Shown here one piece after another: positions 31,704 to 40,365 of a stretch of 64,000 nucleotides of DNA (its first letter is position 1; each line of letters opens with the position of its first letter). The notes beneath the pieces were generated by a model. That model saw only the letters and a program-made list of their open reading frames with translations. It searched no databases and was not told where the DNA came from. Where the stretch lies: contig NZ_DATMFT010000003.1 of assembly GCF_035556095.1 (NCBI RefSeq), positions 1-64,000 on the forward strand, in the 5' to 3' direction. A program made the translations under genes and the position numbers. The stretch is from Parapedobacter sp035556095. GTDB lineage: Bacteria > Bacteroidota > Bacteroidia > Sphingobacteriales > Sphingobacteriaceae.

Positions 31704-31940
31704 ATGTCTGATATCGCATCAAGAGTTAAAGCAATCATCGTTGAAAAGCTAGGTGTAGACGAAAACGAAGTGACCCCGGAAGCTTCATTCACCAACGATT
31801 TGGGCGCCGACTCACTCGACACCGTGGAGTTGATTATGGAATTCGAAAAAGAATTCAACGTAGCAATCCCCGATGACCAAGCTGAAACCATCAGCACGGT
31901 AGGACAAGCAATCGCTTATTTAGAAAAAAACGTTAACTAA
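31704..31940 (+). CDS. acpP: Acyl carrier protein
   Basis: Carries growing fatty acyl chains on a 4'-phosphopantetheine arm. It has 78 residues from ATG 31704. The prosthetic Ser is in FTNDLGADSLDTVELIMEFE (DSL motif, about Ser39), followed by IPDDQAETISTVGQAI. The high acidic content fits. It heads the classical acpP-fabF-rnc cluster, 27 nt before fabF. The in-frame codons upstream of 31704 are not needed. Confidence 0.97.
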   Translation: MSDIASRVKAIIVEKLGVDENEVTPEASFTNDLGADSLDTVELIMEFEKEFNVAIPDDQAETISTVGQAIAYLEKNVN

Positions 31941-31967
31941 CTAAATTCATTAGGCCAATCGTTATAA

Positions 31968-33221
31968 ATGGAGCTTAAAAGAGTAGTAGTAACAGGGTTA
32001 GGTGCGCTTACTCCGATTGGGAATACTGTCCCCGAATTTTGGGATAGCCTGATTAAAGGAGTAAGCGGCGCTGCTCCAATCACCAAGTTTGACGCGTCGA
32101 AATTCAAGACGCGTTTTGCTTGTGAGGTGAAAGGGTTCAACGCCGAGGATTTCATGGAGCGCAAAGAAGCCCGAAAAGTAGATCCATTTGTACATTACGC
32201 ATTGGCCGTCACGGATGAAGCGATTGCTGACGCATCGCTAGCATTCGATAAATTAGATACCAACCGTATCGGCGTGATATGGGGGTCTGGTATTGGGGGC
32301 CTTAAAACCTTCCTGGATGAAGTAATCAACTTTTCAGCTGGTGATGGAACACCCCGTTTCAATCCCTTTTTCATTCCGAAGATGATTTTGGACATCGCGC
32401 CGGGCCATATCTCTATGCGCCATGGGCTGCGGGGGCCTAATTTTTCAACGGTATCGGCATGTGCCTCGTCCACGCATGCATTGATTGATTCCTTGAATTA
32501 CATCCGTACCGGATATGCTGATGTCATCATCAGTGGCGGTTCGGAAGCCATCATCAATGAAGCGGGTATCGGTGGCTTTAATGCCATGCATGCGCTATCC
32601 ACTCGCAATGACGAGCCGCAGACCGCATCGCGACCGTTTGATAAAGACCGCGACGGATTCGTGGCCGGTGAAGGCGGCGCAGCGATCGTGTTGGAAAGCT
32701 TAGAGCATGCCCAGGCACGGGGAGCGAAGATTTACGCTGAGCTTGCAGGGGCCGGCATGAGTGCCGATGCTTACCACATCACCGCTTCGCACCCGGAAGG
32801 GCTCGGCGCACGGCTTGCTATGGGCAATGCGCTCACAGATGCCCGGCTCACTAACCAAGCTATCGATTACATCAATGTACACGGTACGTCTACCCCGGTA
32901 GGCGATCCCAGTGAGATTATGGCTATCCTCGAGTTATTTGGCAAACACGCGTACGAGCTGAATATCAGCTCAACCAAATCCATGACCGGCCACCTTTTAG
33001 GCGCGGCAGGCGCCGTGGAGTCTATCGCTTCTATTCTCGCCGTCAAGAACGACATCGTACCTCCCACGATTAATCATTTCACAGACGACCCGAATCTTGA
33101 TCCGAAATTAAACTTTACGTTCAATGAAGCTCAGAAGCGGACAGTGAATGCGGCTATGAGTAATACTTTTGGGTTTGGCGGTCATAATGCTACGGTTATT
33201 TTCAAAAAATTCGAAGATTAA
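31968..33221 (+). CDS. fabF: Beta-ketoacyl-ACP synthase II
   Basis: Condensing enzyme that extends acyl-ACP with malonyl-ACP in fatty acid synthesis. It has 417 residues and begins KRVVVTGLGALTPIGN. The catalytic Cys is in VSACASSTHALIDS, and the two His are in NVHGTSTPVGD and NTFGFGGHNA, with the Lys in STKSMTGHLLGAAGA. It lies between acpP and rnc, which is the standard order. Confidence 0.97.
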   Translation: MELKRVVVTGLGALTPIGNTVPEFWDSLIKGVSGAAPITKFDASKFKTRFACEVKGFNAEDFMERKEARKVDPFVHYALAVTDEAIADASLAFDKLDTNRIGVIWGSGIGGLKTFLDEVINFSAGDGTPRFNPFFIPKMILDIAPGHISMRHGLRGPNFSTVSACASSTHALIDSLNYIRTGYADVIISGGSEAIINEAGIGGFNAMHALSTRNDEPQTASRPFDKDRDGFVAGEGGAAIVLESLEHAQARGAKIYAELAGAGMSADAYHITASHPEGLGARLAMGNALTDARLTNQAIDYINVHGTSTPVGDPSEIMAILELFGKHAYELNISSTKSMTGHLLGAAGAVESIASILAVKNDIVPPTINHFTDDPNLDPKLNFTFNEAQKRTVNAAMSNTFGFGGHNATVIFKKFED

Positions 33222-33276
33222 TTTAAGGCATTTCACACAAGGAAACCTTTTGTGTGCTTTTTCAGTTAGTAATCAG

Positions 33277-34008
33277 ATGCCTGTTTCGAAGATTTACAAA
33301 CTGCATTTTTCACCCAATCGCCGTTATGTGAGGGCGTTGAAGAACATGCTTGGCTTTGTTCCGGGCAACCTGCACCTCTATCAGCTTGCTTTCCGGCACA
33401 AGTCGGTAGCGGTACCCATTAAAGACGGCACCAAAAACAGCAACGAACGGTTAGAATTCCTAGGTGATGCCGTATTGGGTTCGGTGATTGCCGAGTTGCT
33501 CTTCAAAAAATACCCATACAAAGGTGAGGGGTTTCTTACCGAAATGCGGTCGAAAATCGTGAGCCGGGCACACCTCAACCAACTGTCGAGGAAGCTCGGC
33601 CTCAATGAGCTTATCCAATACGATGCCCGCATGGTGCACTACCCCAATAAACAGGGGTCACTCTTGGGCGATGCCTTTGAGGCACTGGTTGGCGCTATTT
33701 ACCTCGATAAGGGCTACGCGTTTGTAAAAAACTTTCTGATTAACCGTATCATCAAGCCCCACGTAGACATCCAGTTGTTGGAGCAGACCGAAACCAATTT
33801 CAAAAGCCGCCTTATCGAGTGGTGTCAGCAGGCTGGCAAGGAAATTAGTTTTGTCCAAACGGAAAACGCCGCAGGCGACAGCGTGAAGATTTTCACGATC
33901 GATGCTGTGATCAATGGCGAAGTATACGGCACGGGCCGCGATTACAACAAGAAAAGCGCTGAGAAAATCGCAGCTGAAAAGGCATGCGAGGCGCTGAATG
34001 TGCTTTAG
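33277..34008 (+). CDS. rnc: Ribonuclease III
   Basis: Double-strand RNA endonuclease that processes rRNA precursors and structured mRNAs. It has 243 residues from ATG 33277. The signature NERLEFLGDAVLGSVIAE and the metal ligand segment GDAFEALVGAIYLDKG are intact. The C-terminal dsRNA-binding domain (about 170-242) has NFKSRLIEWCQQAGK and GRDYNKKSAEKIAAEKACEAL. The longer upstream frame overlaps fabF and is not used. It is the third gene of the acpP-fabF-rnc operon. Confidence 0.96.
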   Translation: MPVSKIYKLHFSPNRRYVRALKNMLGFVPGNLHLYQLAFRHKSVAVPIKDGTKNSNERLEFLGDAVLGSVIAELLFKKYPYKGEGFLTEMRSKIVSRAHLNQLSRKLGLNELIQYDARMVHYPNKQGSLLGDAFEALVGAIYLDKGYAFVKNFLINRIIKPHVDIQLLEQTETNFKSRLIEWCQQAGKEISFVQTENAAGDSVKIFTIDAVINGEVYGTGRDYNKKSAEKIAAEKACEALNVL

Positions 34009-34036
34009 TTGGTCGTCAGTCGTCAGTCCAATTTCG

Positions 34037-34064
34037 CGTCTCAAATCTCACGTCTCAAATCTCA
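34037..34064. repeat. Tandem 14-bp repeat between rnc and hisS
   Basis: Two perfect head-to-tail copies of CGTCTCAAATCTCA, preceded by GTCGTCAGTCGTCAG and followed by TATCTATCTC. It is simple-sequence-like, non-coding spacer. Confidence 0.7.
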
Positions 34065-34134
34065 TATCTATCTCTTACGTTTCCGCTATCGCATTTTGCC
34101 TCTCAGTCGCAGCGGAGAGATCGATACATTTGCC

Positions 34135-34165
34135 TTGCCTATACAGGCAAATATATCTAAGTTTG
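34135..34165 (+). promoter_or_regulatory. Promoter of hisS
   Basis: TTG (34135-34137), 20-nt spacer, TAAGTTTG (34158-34165). The box ends 4 nt before the ATG at 34170, so the mRNA is probably leaderless. Confidence 0.7.
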
Positions 34166-34169
34166 TCGC

Positions 34170-35555
34170 ATGGCAGTAATCAAACCTTCATTGGCCAAGG
34201 GCACGCGTGATTTTTCGCCCGCGGAGATGGAAAAACGCAACCACATTTTCGACACCATCAAGTCGGTATTCATCAAGTACGGTTACCGCGAGATTCAGAC
34301 TCCTTCGTTTGAAAACCTCCAGACACTTACCGGGAAATATGGCGATGAGGGAGATAAGCTGATTTTCAAGATACTCAACTCGGGCGATTACCTGGCCAAG
34401 GCGCCGGCCGACCTGCTGGAAGAACGGGCTTCCACGCCATTGATCCCCTACATCACCGAGCGAGCGTTACGTTATGACCTGACGGTTCCTTTCGCCCGCT
34501 ACGTGGTGATGCACCAGCATGAGCTCACCTTACCGTTCAAGCGGTTCCAGATACAACCTGTATGGCGTGCCGACCGGCCCCAACGGGGTCGATATCGTGA
34601 GTTCTACCAGTGTGACGTGGACGTGGTGGGGTCAGATAGCCTACTCAACGAGGCCGAATTTGTACTCGTTTACCACGAGGCGTTGACGGCACTCGGGCTA
34701 CGCGACTTCTCGATCAAGCTCAACAATCGTAAGCTCTTAACCGGCATCGCAGAGGTACTGGGTAAGCCTGAGCTGATTGTCGACATGACCGTGGCCATCG
34801 ACAAGCTGGACAAGATCGGCTTGGAAGGGGTGAATAAGGAATTGCTGGCCCGCGGCTTTGGTGCCGAAGACCTGGAAAGGCTGAAACCTATCATCCAATT
34901 GCAAGGTACCAATAGCGAGAAAATCGAACAACTTAAGGACGTGTTGCACGCATCGGCCACGGGGCTTGCCGGCATCGATGAACTCGAGATTGTATTGGGC
35001 TACGTGGAGAAGCTATCGGGCGATACGACATTGCTTAACCGGTTTGTGGAGTTGGATATTACACTTGCCCGTGGCCTCAACTATTACACGGGGTCTATCT
35101 TTGAGGTGAAGACCAATGAAGTGACCATGGGCAGCATCGGCGGCGGCGGCCGGTATGACGACCTTACCGGCATGTTCGGGCTTAAGGGAATTACCGGAGT
35201 TGGGATCTCTTTCGGGGCGGACCGGATATACGATGTGCTGGAGGAGTTGGGACTTTTTCCCGAGTCTACTGCCCGATCCACCCAGGTGCTAATCAGTAAT
35301 TTCGATAAATTAGCCGAGTTATATGCGTTGCCGCTACTTCAGAAATTGCGCGTCGCGGGTATTGCGTCAGAACTTTACCCCACCCCCGCCAAATTGAAGA
35401 AACAGCTAACATATGCCGACCATAAGAAAATCCCTTATGTCGTCCTTATTGGCGAAGAAGAGGTTGTGGCGGGCTTGTTTTCACTGAAAGATATGCTTTC
35501 GGGCGAGCAATGGAAACTGACCGAGGCCGAATTGTGTGCTAAGCTAATCGGTTAG
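34170..35555 (+). CDS. hisS: Histidyl-tRNA synthetase
   Basis: Charges tRNA-His. It has 461 residues. The class II core has motif 1 region GTRDFSPAEMEKRNHIF, RYDLTVPFARYVVMHQ, motif 2 FKRFQIQPVWRADRPQRGRYREFYQCD and the histidine-binding loop LARGLNYYTGSIFEV, then the motif 3 area GGGGRYDDLTGMFG...GISFGADRI. The anticodon-binding domain occupies the last 90 residues. It stands as a single gene with its own promoter. Confidence 0.97.
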   Translation: MAVIKPSLAKGTRDFSPAEMEKRNHIFDTIKSVFIKYGYREIQTPSFENLQTLTGKYGDEGDKLIFKILNSGDYLAKAPADLLEERASTPLIPYITERALRYDLTVPFARYVVMHQHELTLPFKRFQIQPVWRADRPQRGRYREFYQCDVDVVGSDSLLNEAEFVLVYHEALTALGLRDFSIKLNNRKLLTGIAEVLGKPELIVDMTVAIDKLDKIGLEGVNKELLARGFGAEDLERLKPIIQLQGTNSEKIEQLKDVLHASATGLAGIDELEIVLGYVEKLSGDTTLLNRFVELDITLARGLNYYTGSIFEVKTNEVTMGSIGGGGRYDDLTGMFGLKGITGVGISFGADRIYDVLEELGLFPESTARSTQVLISNFDKLAELYALPLLQKLRVAGIASELYPTPAKLKKQLTYADHKKIPYVVLIGEEEVVAGLFSLKDMLSGEQWKLTEAELCAKLIG

Positions 35556-35584
35556 CCTGCGTTGACCGATAGGAAACTTATGCC

Positions 35585-35592
35585 TATCTTTG
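35585..35592 (+). promoter_or_regulatory. -7 promoter element of the M3 peptidase gene
   Basis: TATCTTTG, 28 nt before the ATG at 35621. Confidence 0.5.
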
Positions 35593-35620
35593 GCGACTGC
35601 ACTAATCCATTAGCACCAAC

Positions 35621-37732
35621 ATGAATAATAAACGAATTTTACCGCTATTGATGATTTCCACGGCATTCGTGGTGTCGTGTAACGGCACCAAGCAAACTAC
35701 AGACAATCCATTTTTGAATGTGTATGACACGCCGTTCGGAGTACCCCCTTTCGACAAAATTAAAAGCGCGCATTTTAAGCCAGCATACGAAGAAGCTTTG
35801 CGGCAGCATAGTGCCGAAGTGGATTCAATTGCCAACATCAGTGAGATGCCGACGTTCGAGAATACAATCGTGGCGCTTGAGAACGCCGGGCGCCTGCTTG
35901 CAAGGGTGTCCTACGTATTCTCCAACTTAAGTTCGTCCACCACAAACGACACCTTAAAAGCGCTGGATACCGAATTGGCACCAAAACTGGCGGCCCATCG
36001 CGATAACATTTCCCTGAACGAGCAGCTATTCGGCCGTGTCAAGACGGTATGGGATGGTCGTGACAGCCTCGATCTCGATGGGGAGCAGCAGATGCTGCTC
36101 GAACGAAGCTATAAAAATTTTGTGCGCAACGGCGCCAACCTGGATGAGGCGGATAAAACGACCTTACGGGAAATCAATGCCCAACTCGCGGAGTTGACCA
36201 CCCAATTTGGCCAAAACGTGTTGGCGGAAACCAATGCCTTTGAATTGGTCGTTGATAGCGAAGCGATGCTGGCCGGCCTTTCCGCTGGTATGAAAGCGGC
36301 AGCGGCGGAGACCGCTAACGCCAAGGGGTATGCGGGCAAGTGGGTATTCACCCTGTCAAACTCCAGTGTGATGCCTTTCCTCCAGTATGCAGACGACCGC
36401 GAACTGCGCCGACAGATCTGGGAGGCCTATAAAAGCCGTGGGGGCAACGGCAACGATAACGATAACAGCGATATTTTAGTGAAGATTGCCAACCTCCGCC
36501 TCGAAAAGGCCAACCTGCTGGGATACCCCACACACGCCCATTACGTGCTGGAGGAAGCCATGGCCGAAAATCCCACTAACGTGAAAAGGCTGCTAGACGA
36601 CCTATGGGCACCGGCTATTGCCAAAGCAAAGACCGAAGCCTACGATATCCAAAAGGAAATAGAAGCAGCAGGCTTGGGCTTCCAAGCAATGCCCTATGAT
36701 TGGCGTTATTATTCGGAGAAAATCCGCCAACAGCGCTTCTCGTTGAGCGAAGCGGAACTGCAGCCGTATTTCAGCCTATCCAGTGTTAGGCAGGGTGCTT
36801 TTGATGTAGCCAGCAAATTGTATGGCCTTCAATTCAAGCGACTGGAAGACATGCCGATCTACCACCCAGAGGTGGAGGTCTACGAGGTATCGGAAGCCGA
36901 CGGCACGCAGGTCGGGATTTTCTATGTCGATTACTTCCCCCGCGAGTCAAAGCGGCCCGGCGCATGGATGAGTTCATTCCGTAGGCAGTATAAAGAAAAA
37001 GGTGAACGGATAGTGCCGATTATCGTGAATGTGTGCAACTTCACCGCGCCGGTGGGTGACCAGCCTGCACTCCTTACTTTTGACGAAGCCAATACCCTAT
37101 TCCACGAATTTGGCCACGCGCTTCATGGGCTGCTGTCTGATGTCTCTTATCGAAGTCTATCCGGTACTTCGGTATCGCGCGACTTCGTTGAACTCCCGTC
37201 GCAGGTGATGGAAAATTGGGCAGAAGATCCAGCGGTGTTGAAGGAATATGCCAAGCATTTTGAAACGGGCGAGTCTATTCCCGATTCCCTTATCGCCAAG
37301 TTGGAAAGTGCGGGTACGTTTGGCCAAGGGTTTGCTACGGTTGAGTACCTCGCTTCAGCCATCCTCGATTTCGACTACCATACTATCACTAGCCCCATTA
37401 CGGTAAGTGCCGAAGCGTTTGAAAAAGCATCCATGGAAAAAGCTGGGCTGATCGATGAGATTATTCCGCGCCACCGAAGCACCTATTTCAACCACATCTT
37501 CAACGGTGGCTACTCCGCAGGCTATTACAGCTATATCTGGGCAGAAGTGCTGGACGCCGACGCGTTCGCAGCATTTAAAGAGACCAGCCTCTATAATAAG
37601 GGCACCGCCGACGCATTCCGCCAGAATATCCTTGAAAGAGGGGGAACCAAAAAACCTGCAGAACTCTACCGTCAGTTTCGGGGTACCGATCCTGATCCGG
37701 TGTATTTAATGAAAAAACGAGGATTGGATTAA
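35621..37732 (+). CDS. M3 family oligopeptidase, lipoprotein (Dcp-like)
   Basis: Zinc peptidase related to dipeptidyl carboxypeptidase and oligopeptidase A. It has 703 residues. The N-terminus ILPLLMISTAFVVSCNGT has a lipobox-like VVSC, so it is likely a lipoprotein facing the periplasm. The zinc site is FHEFGHALHGLLSD (HExxH, about residues 490-494) with the third ligand in DFVELPSQVMENW. NGGYSAGYYSYIWAEVLDADAF near the C-terminus is the family substrate loop. Its closing terminator is at 37755. Confidence 0.94.
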   Translation: MNNKRILPLLMISTAFVVSCNGTKQTTDNPFLNVYDTPFGVPPFDKIKSAHFKPAYEEALRQHSAEVDSIANISEMPTFENTIVALENAGRLLARVSYVFSNLSSSTTNDTLKALDTELAPKLAAHRDNISLNEQLFGRVKTVWDGRDSLDLDGEQQMLLERSYKNFVRNGANLDEADKTTLREINAQLAELTTQFGQNVLAETNAFELVVDSEAMLAGLSAGMKAAAAETANAKGYAGKWVFTLSNSSVMPFLQYADDRELRRQIWEAYKSRGGNGNDNDNSDILVKIANLRLEKANLLGYPTHAHYVLEEAMAENPTNVKRLLDDLWAPAIAKAKTEAYDIQKEIEAAGLGFQAMPYDWRYYSEKIRQQRFSLSEAELQPYFSLSSVRQGAFDVASKLYGLQFKRLEDMPIYHPEVEVYEVSEADGTQVGIFYVDYFPRESKRPGAWMSSFRRQYKEKGERIVPIIVNVCNFTAPVGDQPALLTFDEANTLFHEFGHALHGLLSDVSYRSLSGTSVSRDFVELPSQVMENWAEDPAVLKEYAKHFETGESIPDSLIAKLESAGTFGQGFATVEYLASAILDFDYHTITSPITVSAEAFEKASMEKAGLIDEIIPRHRSTYFNHIFNGGYSAGYYSYIWAEVLDADAFAAFKETSLYNKGTADAFRQNILERGGTKKPAELYRQFRGTDPDPVYLMKKRGLD

Positions 37733-37754
37733 TTAGTCCGCTATATAAGGAAAT

Positions 37755-37782
37755 GGCTGCTAATTTTTTGGCAGCCTTTTTT
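37755..37782 (+). terminator. Intrinsic terminator of the M3 peptidase gene
   Basis: GGCTGC / GCAGCC stem (37755-37760, 37771-37776) with a 10-nt loop and a T run. Confidence 0.85.
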
Positions 37783-37869
37783 GTTAGCAAAAAAAGCTGA
37801 AGCGAACACGGCACCCCAATTTTTCCGAAAAAAAACATTGATTATTTAGACTCAGTACAAATAATTTTA

Positions 37870-37877
37870 TACATTTG
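37870..37877 (+). promoter_or_regulatory. -7 promoter element of the TonB operon
   Basis: TACATTTG fits TAnnTTTG. The transcript would have a leader of about 88 nt. Confidence 0.5.
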
Positions 37878-37892
37878 CCCGGGTTAAAATAA

Positions 37893-37938
37893 AAAAAGGC
37901 CGCACAGCTGGAACCTGCGCGACCGCCCCGATAGGGGT
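37893..37938 (+). other. Structured 5' leader of the TonB receptor mRNA
   Basis: GC-rich segment in an otherwise AT-rich leader. CGCACAG (from about 37904) can pair with CTGCGCG with one mismatch, and CCCC-GATA-GGGG (about 37926-37937) forms a tetraloop hairpin. It does not match the cobalamin, TPP or other riboswitch cores I can recognise. Confidence 0.4.
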
Positions 37939-37970
37939 TTACTTCATAAATCGTGATAATTTAAAAAGTA

Positions 37971-40349
37971 GTGCAAAATACGCTATTTTTGCTTATCGGT
38001 GGGCTTTGTATGAGTTTTTTTACAACGTCTGCCCAGCAACCGGTGGCACAGCTCACCGGAAAGGTCAGTAATGAGTACGGTGAGGTACTAGTTAAAGCTA
38101 CCGTGCGTTTGACCGGCGGTGAAACCGTACTTACCGACAAGAATGGCCGCTACCTCCTCAAGCAATTGGCGCCTGGCCACTACACGGTCACCGTCCAAAG
38201 CGTGGGATACATGCCGCAATCCCGAGAAATTGAAATTTCTGGTACCGCACAGCAGCAGTTGAATTTTGTGCTGGCTGCGGGGGTCATTGCGATTGATGAG
38301 GTGGATGTTACCGGCATTGCCGTTCACCAGCAGGTCAACCGGCAGGCTTTCCATGTCACGGCGATTGACGCCAAGCAGTTACACAACTCCACCTTGGATC
38401 TTGCGCATGCGCTGGATCGCGTCTCAGGTGCTCGCCTGCGGGAAACTGGAGGAGTGGGCTCCAAGTTCAACTTTTCGCTCAACGGCTTCTCGGGTAAGCA
38501 GGTCAAGTTCTTTCTCGATGGCGTGCCTTTGGAAAACTTTGGATCAGCCTTCCAAATCAACAACATCCCTATTAACTTGGCCGATCGGATAGAGGTGTAC
38601 AAGGGCGTGGTACCCATTACACTGGGTGGTGATGCGTTGGGTGGCGCAGTCAACATCGTTACTAATACCAGTCGGCGTAACTACCTGGATATATCCTATT
38701 CATATGGTTCATTCAACACGCATAGGTCCACAGTCAATGCCCGGTACACATCTGCAGGCGGATTTACGGCACAACTGAATGCTTTCCAGAATTATTCAGA
38801 CAACAATTACAAGGTACTTGTGGATATCGTCGAGGATTTTGCCACGGGCCGCACACGCGAAGGCTGGGCCAAGCGGTTCCACGACACTTACCACAATGAA
38901 ACAATTATCGCCAGTGCGGGTGTGGTTGATAAACCTTATGCCGACGAGTTGCTTTTTGGAGTCACCCTAGGTCAGGTCTATTCCGAGATACAGACAGGCA
39001 ACCGGATGTTCGACGTCTATGGCGACCGGTTCACCGATGGCAATATCGTTGTACCCTCGGTCAAGTATGCCAAGTCGGATTTTCTGGTCAGGGGGCTGTC
39101 GGTCCACCTCAACGGCCATATCAACGTTGGGGAGAGCCGCGCCGTAGATACTGTTTTTAAACAATATAGCTGGTCGGGCACGGGCAAATACAAGACCCCC
39201 AGTGGCACTTGGGCATCAGGTGGCGAACGGTCACGTAGCCTCTATCGGTTCCGTAATAACAATTCGACGGCCAATGCCACGTTTTCCTACCATGTGAACG
39301 ATTACCATACTTTCGTAGCCAATGCCGTTTATAGCGGCTTCAATCGAAAAGGGAAAGATGAGATCTCGCCAGATGACGAACTTGCAAAGCAACCACAGCT
39401 TGTAAATAAAACAGTGGTTGGTTTGGGCTACCGCTACTTGGTTGACGGCCAGTGGGAGGCTACGGCTTTCGTCAAGCAATATTTCCAAGACAATAGCTCT
39501 ACGTATGTCATCGATTGGACCCACTATCCGCAACATAGCACGTTCAACGGCACCGGCTATGGGCTGGCTACGAGTTATTTTATCAAACCCCATATCCAAT
39601 TAAAAGCATCTTATGAAAAAAGCTATCGCTTGCCAGAAGGCGAAGAACTATTTGGCGACGCCATCAATGTAAGCGCCAATACCACACTCGAACCTGAAAA
39701 AAGCGATAATATCAACCTCGGTATGCATGTTGCTGGGCGCGTGGGTACGGACCACAGCCTTCAAGCACAGGCAAATTACATTTATCGCAATGCAATAGGC
39801 TATATCCGGCCGGTAGTAAGTACGGTTGGTGTCGCCCAATTCCGGTACGCTAACCTCCGCGATGTCCGTAATCACGGCGTGGAAGGTGAGGTTCGCTATT
39901 CCTTCCGGCAGTTGATGGAGCTTGGTGTAAATGCCACGTATCAAAACCTGCGTAATCGAACCAAATATGAGGAAGGCTCTTCAACGCCGAGTCCCGTGTT
40001 CAACGATCGGATTCCCAATATGCCATACCTATTCGGCAATGCCCATGCACAAGTGTCGTGGCCGGGCCCGCTGAAGGCGGGCAATACCCTCACGTTGGGC
40101 TATAACCTGCTTTATGTCCATTCGTTTTTCCTCCGCTGGCCAAGCCAGGGCGATATCAAGACCGGCGTAATACCCCGCCAATGGTCGCATGATGCAATGC
40201 TGATGTATACGATGCGAGACGGGCGGTACAACGTGGTGCTGGACGGCCGTAACCTGGCCGATCACATCCTTTACGACAATTACCACCTGCAGAAGCCTGG
40301 CCGATCATTCAGTATTAAACTACGCTATTTCTTAACAAAAGATCACTAA
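37971..40349 (+). CDS. TonB-dependent outer-membrane receptor
   Basis: Active importer across the outer membrane, powered by TonB. It has 792 residues. Start is GTG 37971, since a stop lies just upstream and the resulting signal peptide (MQNTLFLLIGGLCMSFFTTSAQQ) is good. Residues 30-110 form a carboxypeptidase-regulatory-like domain (LTGKVSNEYGEVLVKATVRL, NGRYLLKQLAPGHYTVTVQSVGY). The plug domain (about 120-225) has VSGARLRETGGVG and GGDALGGAVNIVT. The barrel ends in a Phe-containing strand (FSIKLRYFLTKDH). The gene neighbours point to a siderophore or metal complex as ligand (inference). Confidence 0.93.
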   Translation: MQNTLFLLIGGLCMSFFTTSAQQPVAQLTGKVSNEYGEVLVKATVRLTGGETVLTDKNGRYLLKQLAPGHYTVTVQSVGYMPQSREIEISGTAQQQLNFVLAAGVIAIDEVDVTGIAVHQQVNRQAFHVTAIDAKQLHNSTLDLAHALDRVSGARLRETGGVGSKFNFSLNGFSGKQVKFFLDGVPLENFGSAFQINNIPINLADRIEVYKGVVPITLGGDALGGAVNIVTNTSRRNYLDISYSYGSFNTHRSTVNARYTSAGGFTAQLNAFQNYSDNNYKVLVDIVEDFATGRTREGWAKRFHDTYHNETIIASAGVVDKPYADELLFGVTLGQVYSEIQTGNRMFDVYGDRFTDGNIVVPSVKYAKSDFLVRGLSVHLNGHINVGESRAVDTVFKQYSWSGTGKYKTPSGTWASGGERSRSLYRFRNNNSTANATFSYHVNDYHTFVANAVYSGFNRKGKDEISPDDELAKQPQLVNKTVVGLGYRYLVDGQWEATAFVKQYFQDNSSTYVIDWTHYPQHSTFNGTGYGLATSYFIKPHIQLKASYEKSYRLPEGEELFGDAINVSANTTLEPEKSDNINLGMHVAGRVGTDHSLQAQANYIYRNAIGYIRPVVSTVGVAQFRYANLRDVRNHGVEGEVRYSFRQLMELGVNATYQNLRNRTKYEEGSSTPSPVFNDRIPNMPYLFGNAHAQVSWPGPLKAGNTLTLGYNLLYVHSFFLRWPSQGDIKTGVIPRQWSHDAMLMYTMRDGRYNVVLDGRNLADHILYDNYHLQKPGRSFSIKLRYFLTKDH

Positions 40350-40365
40350 TAAAATCCAAAATAAG

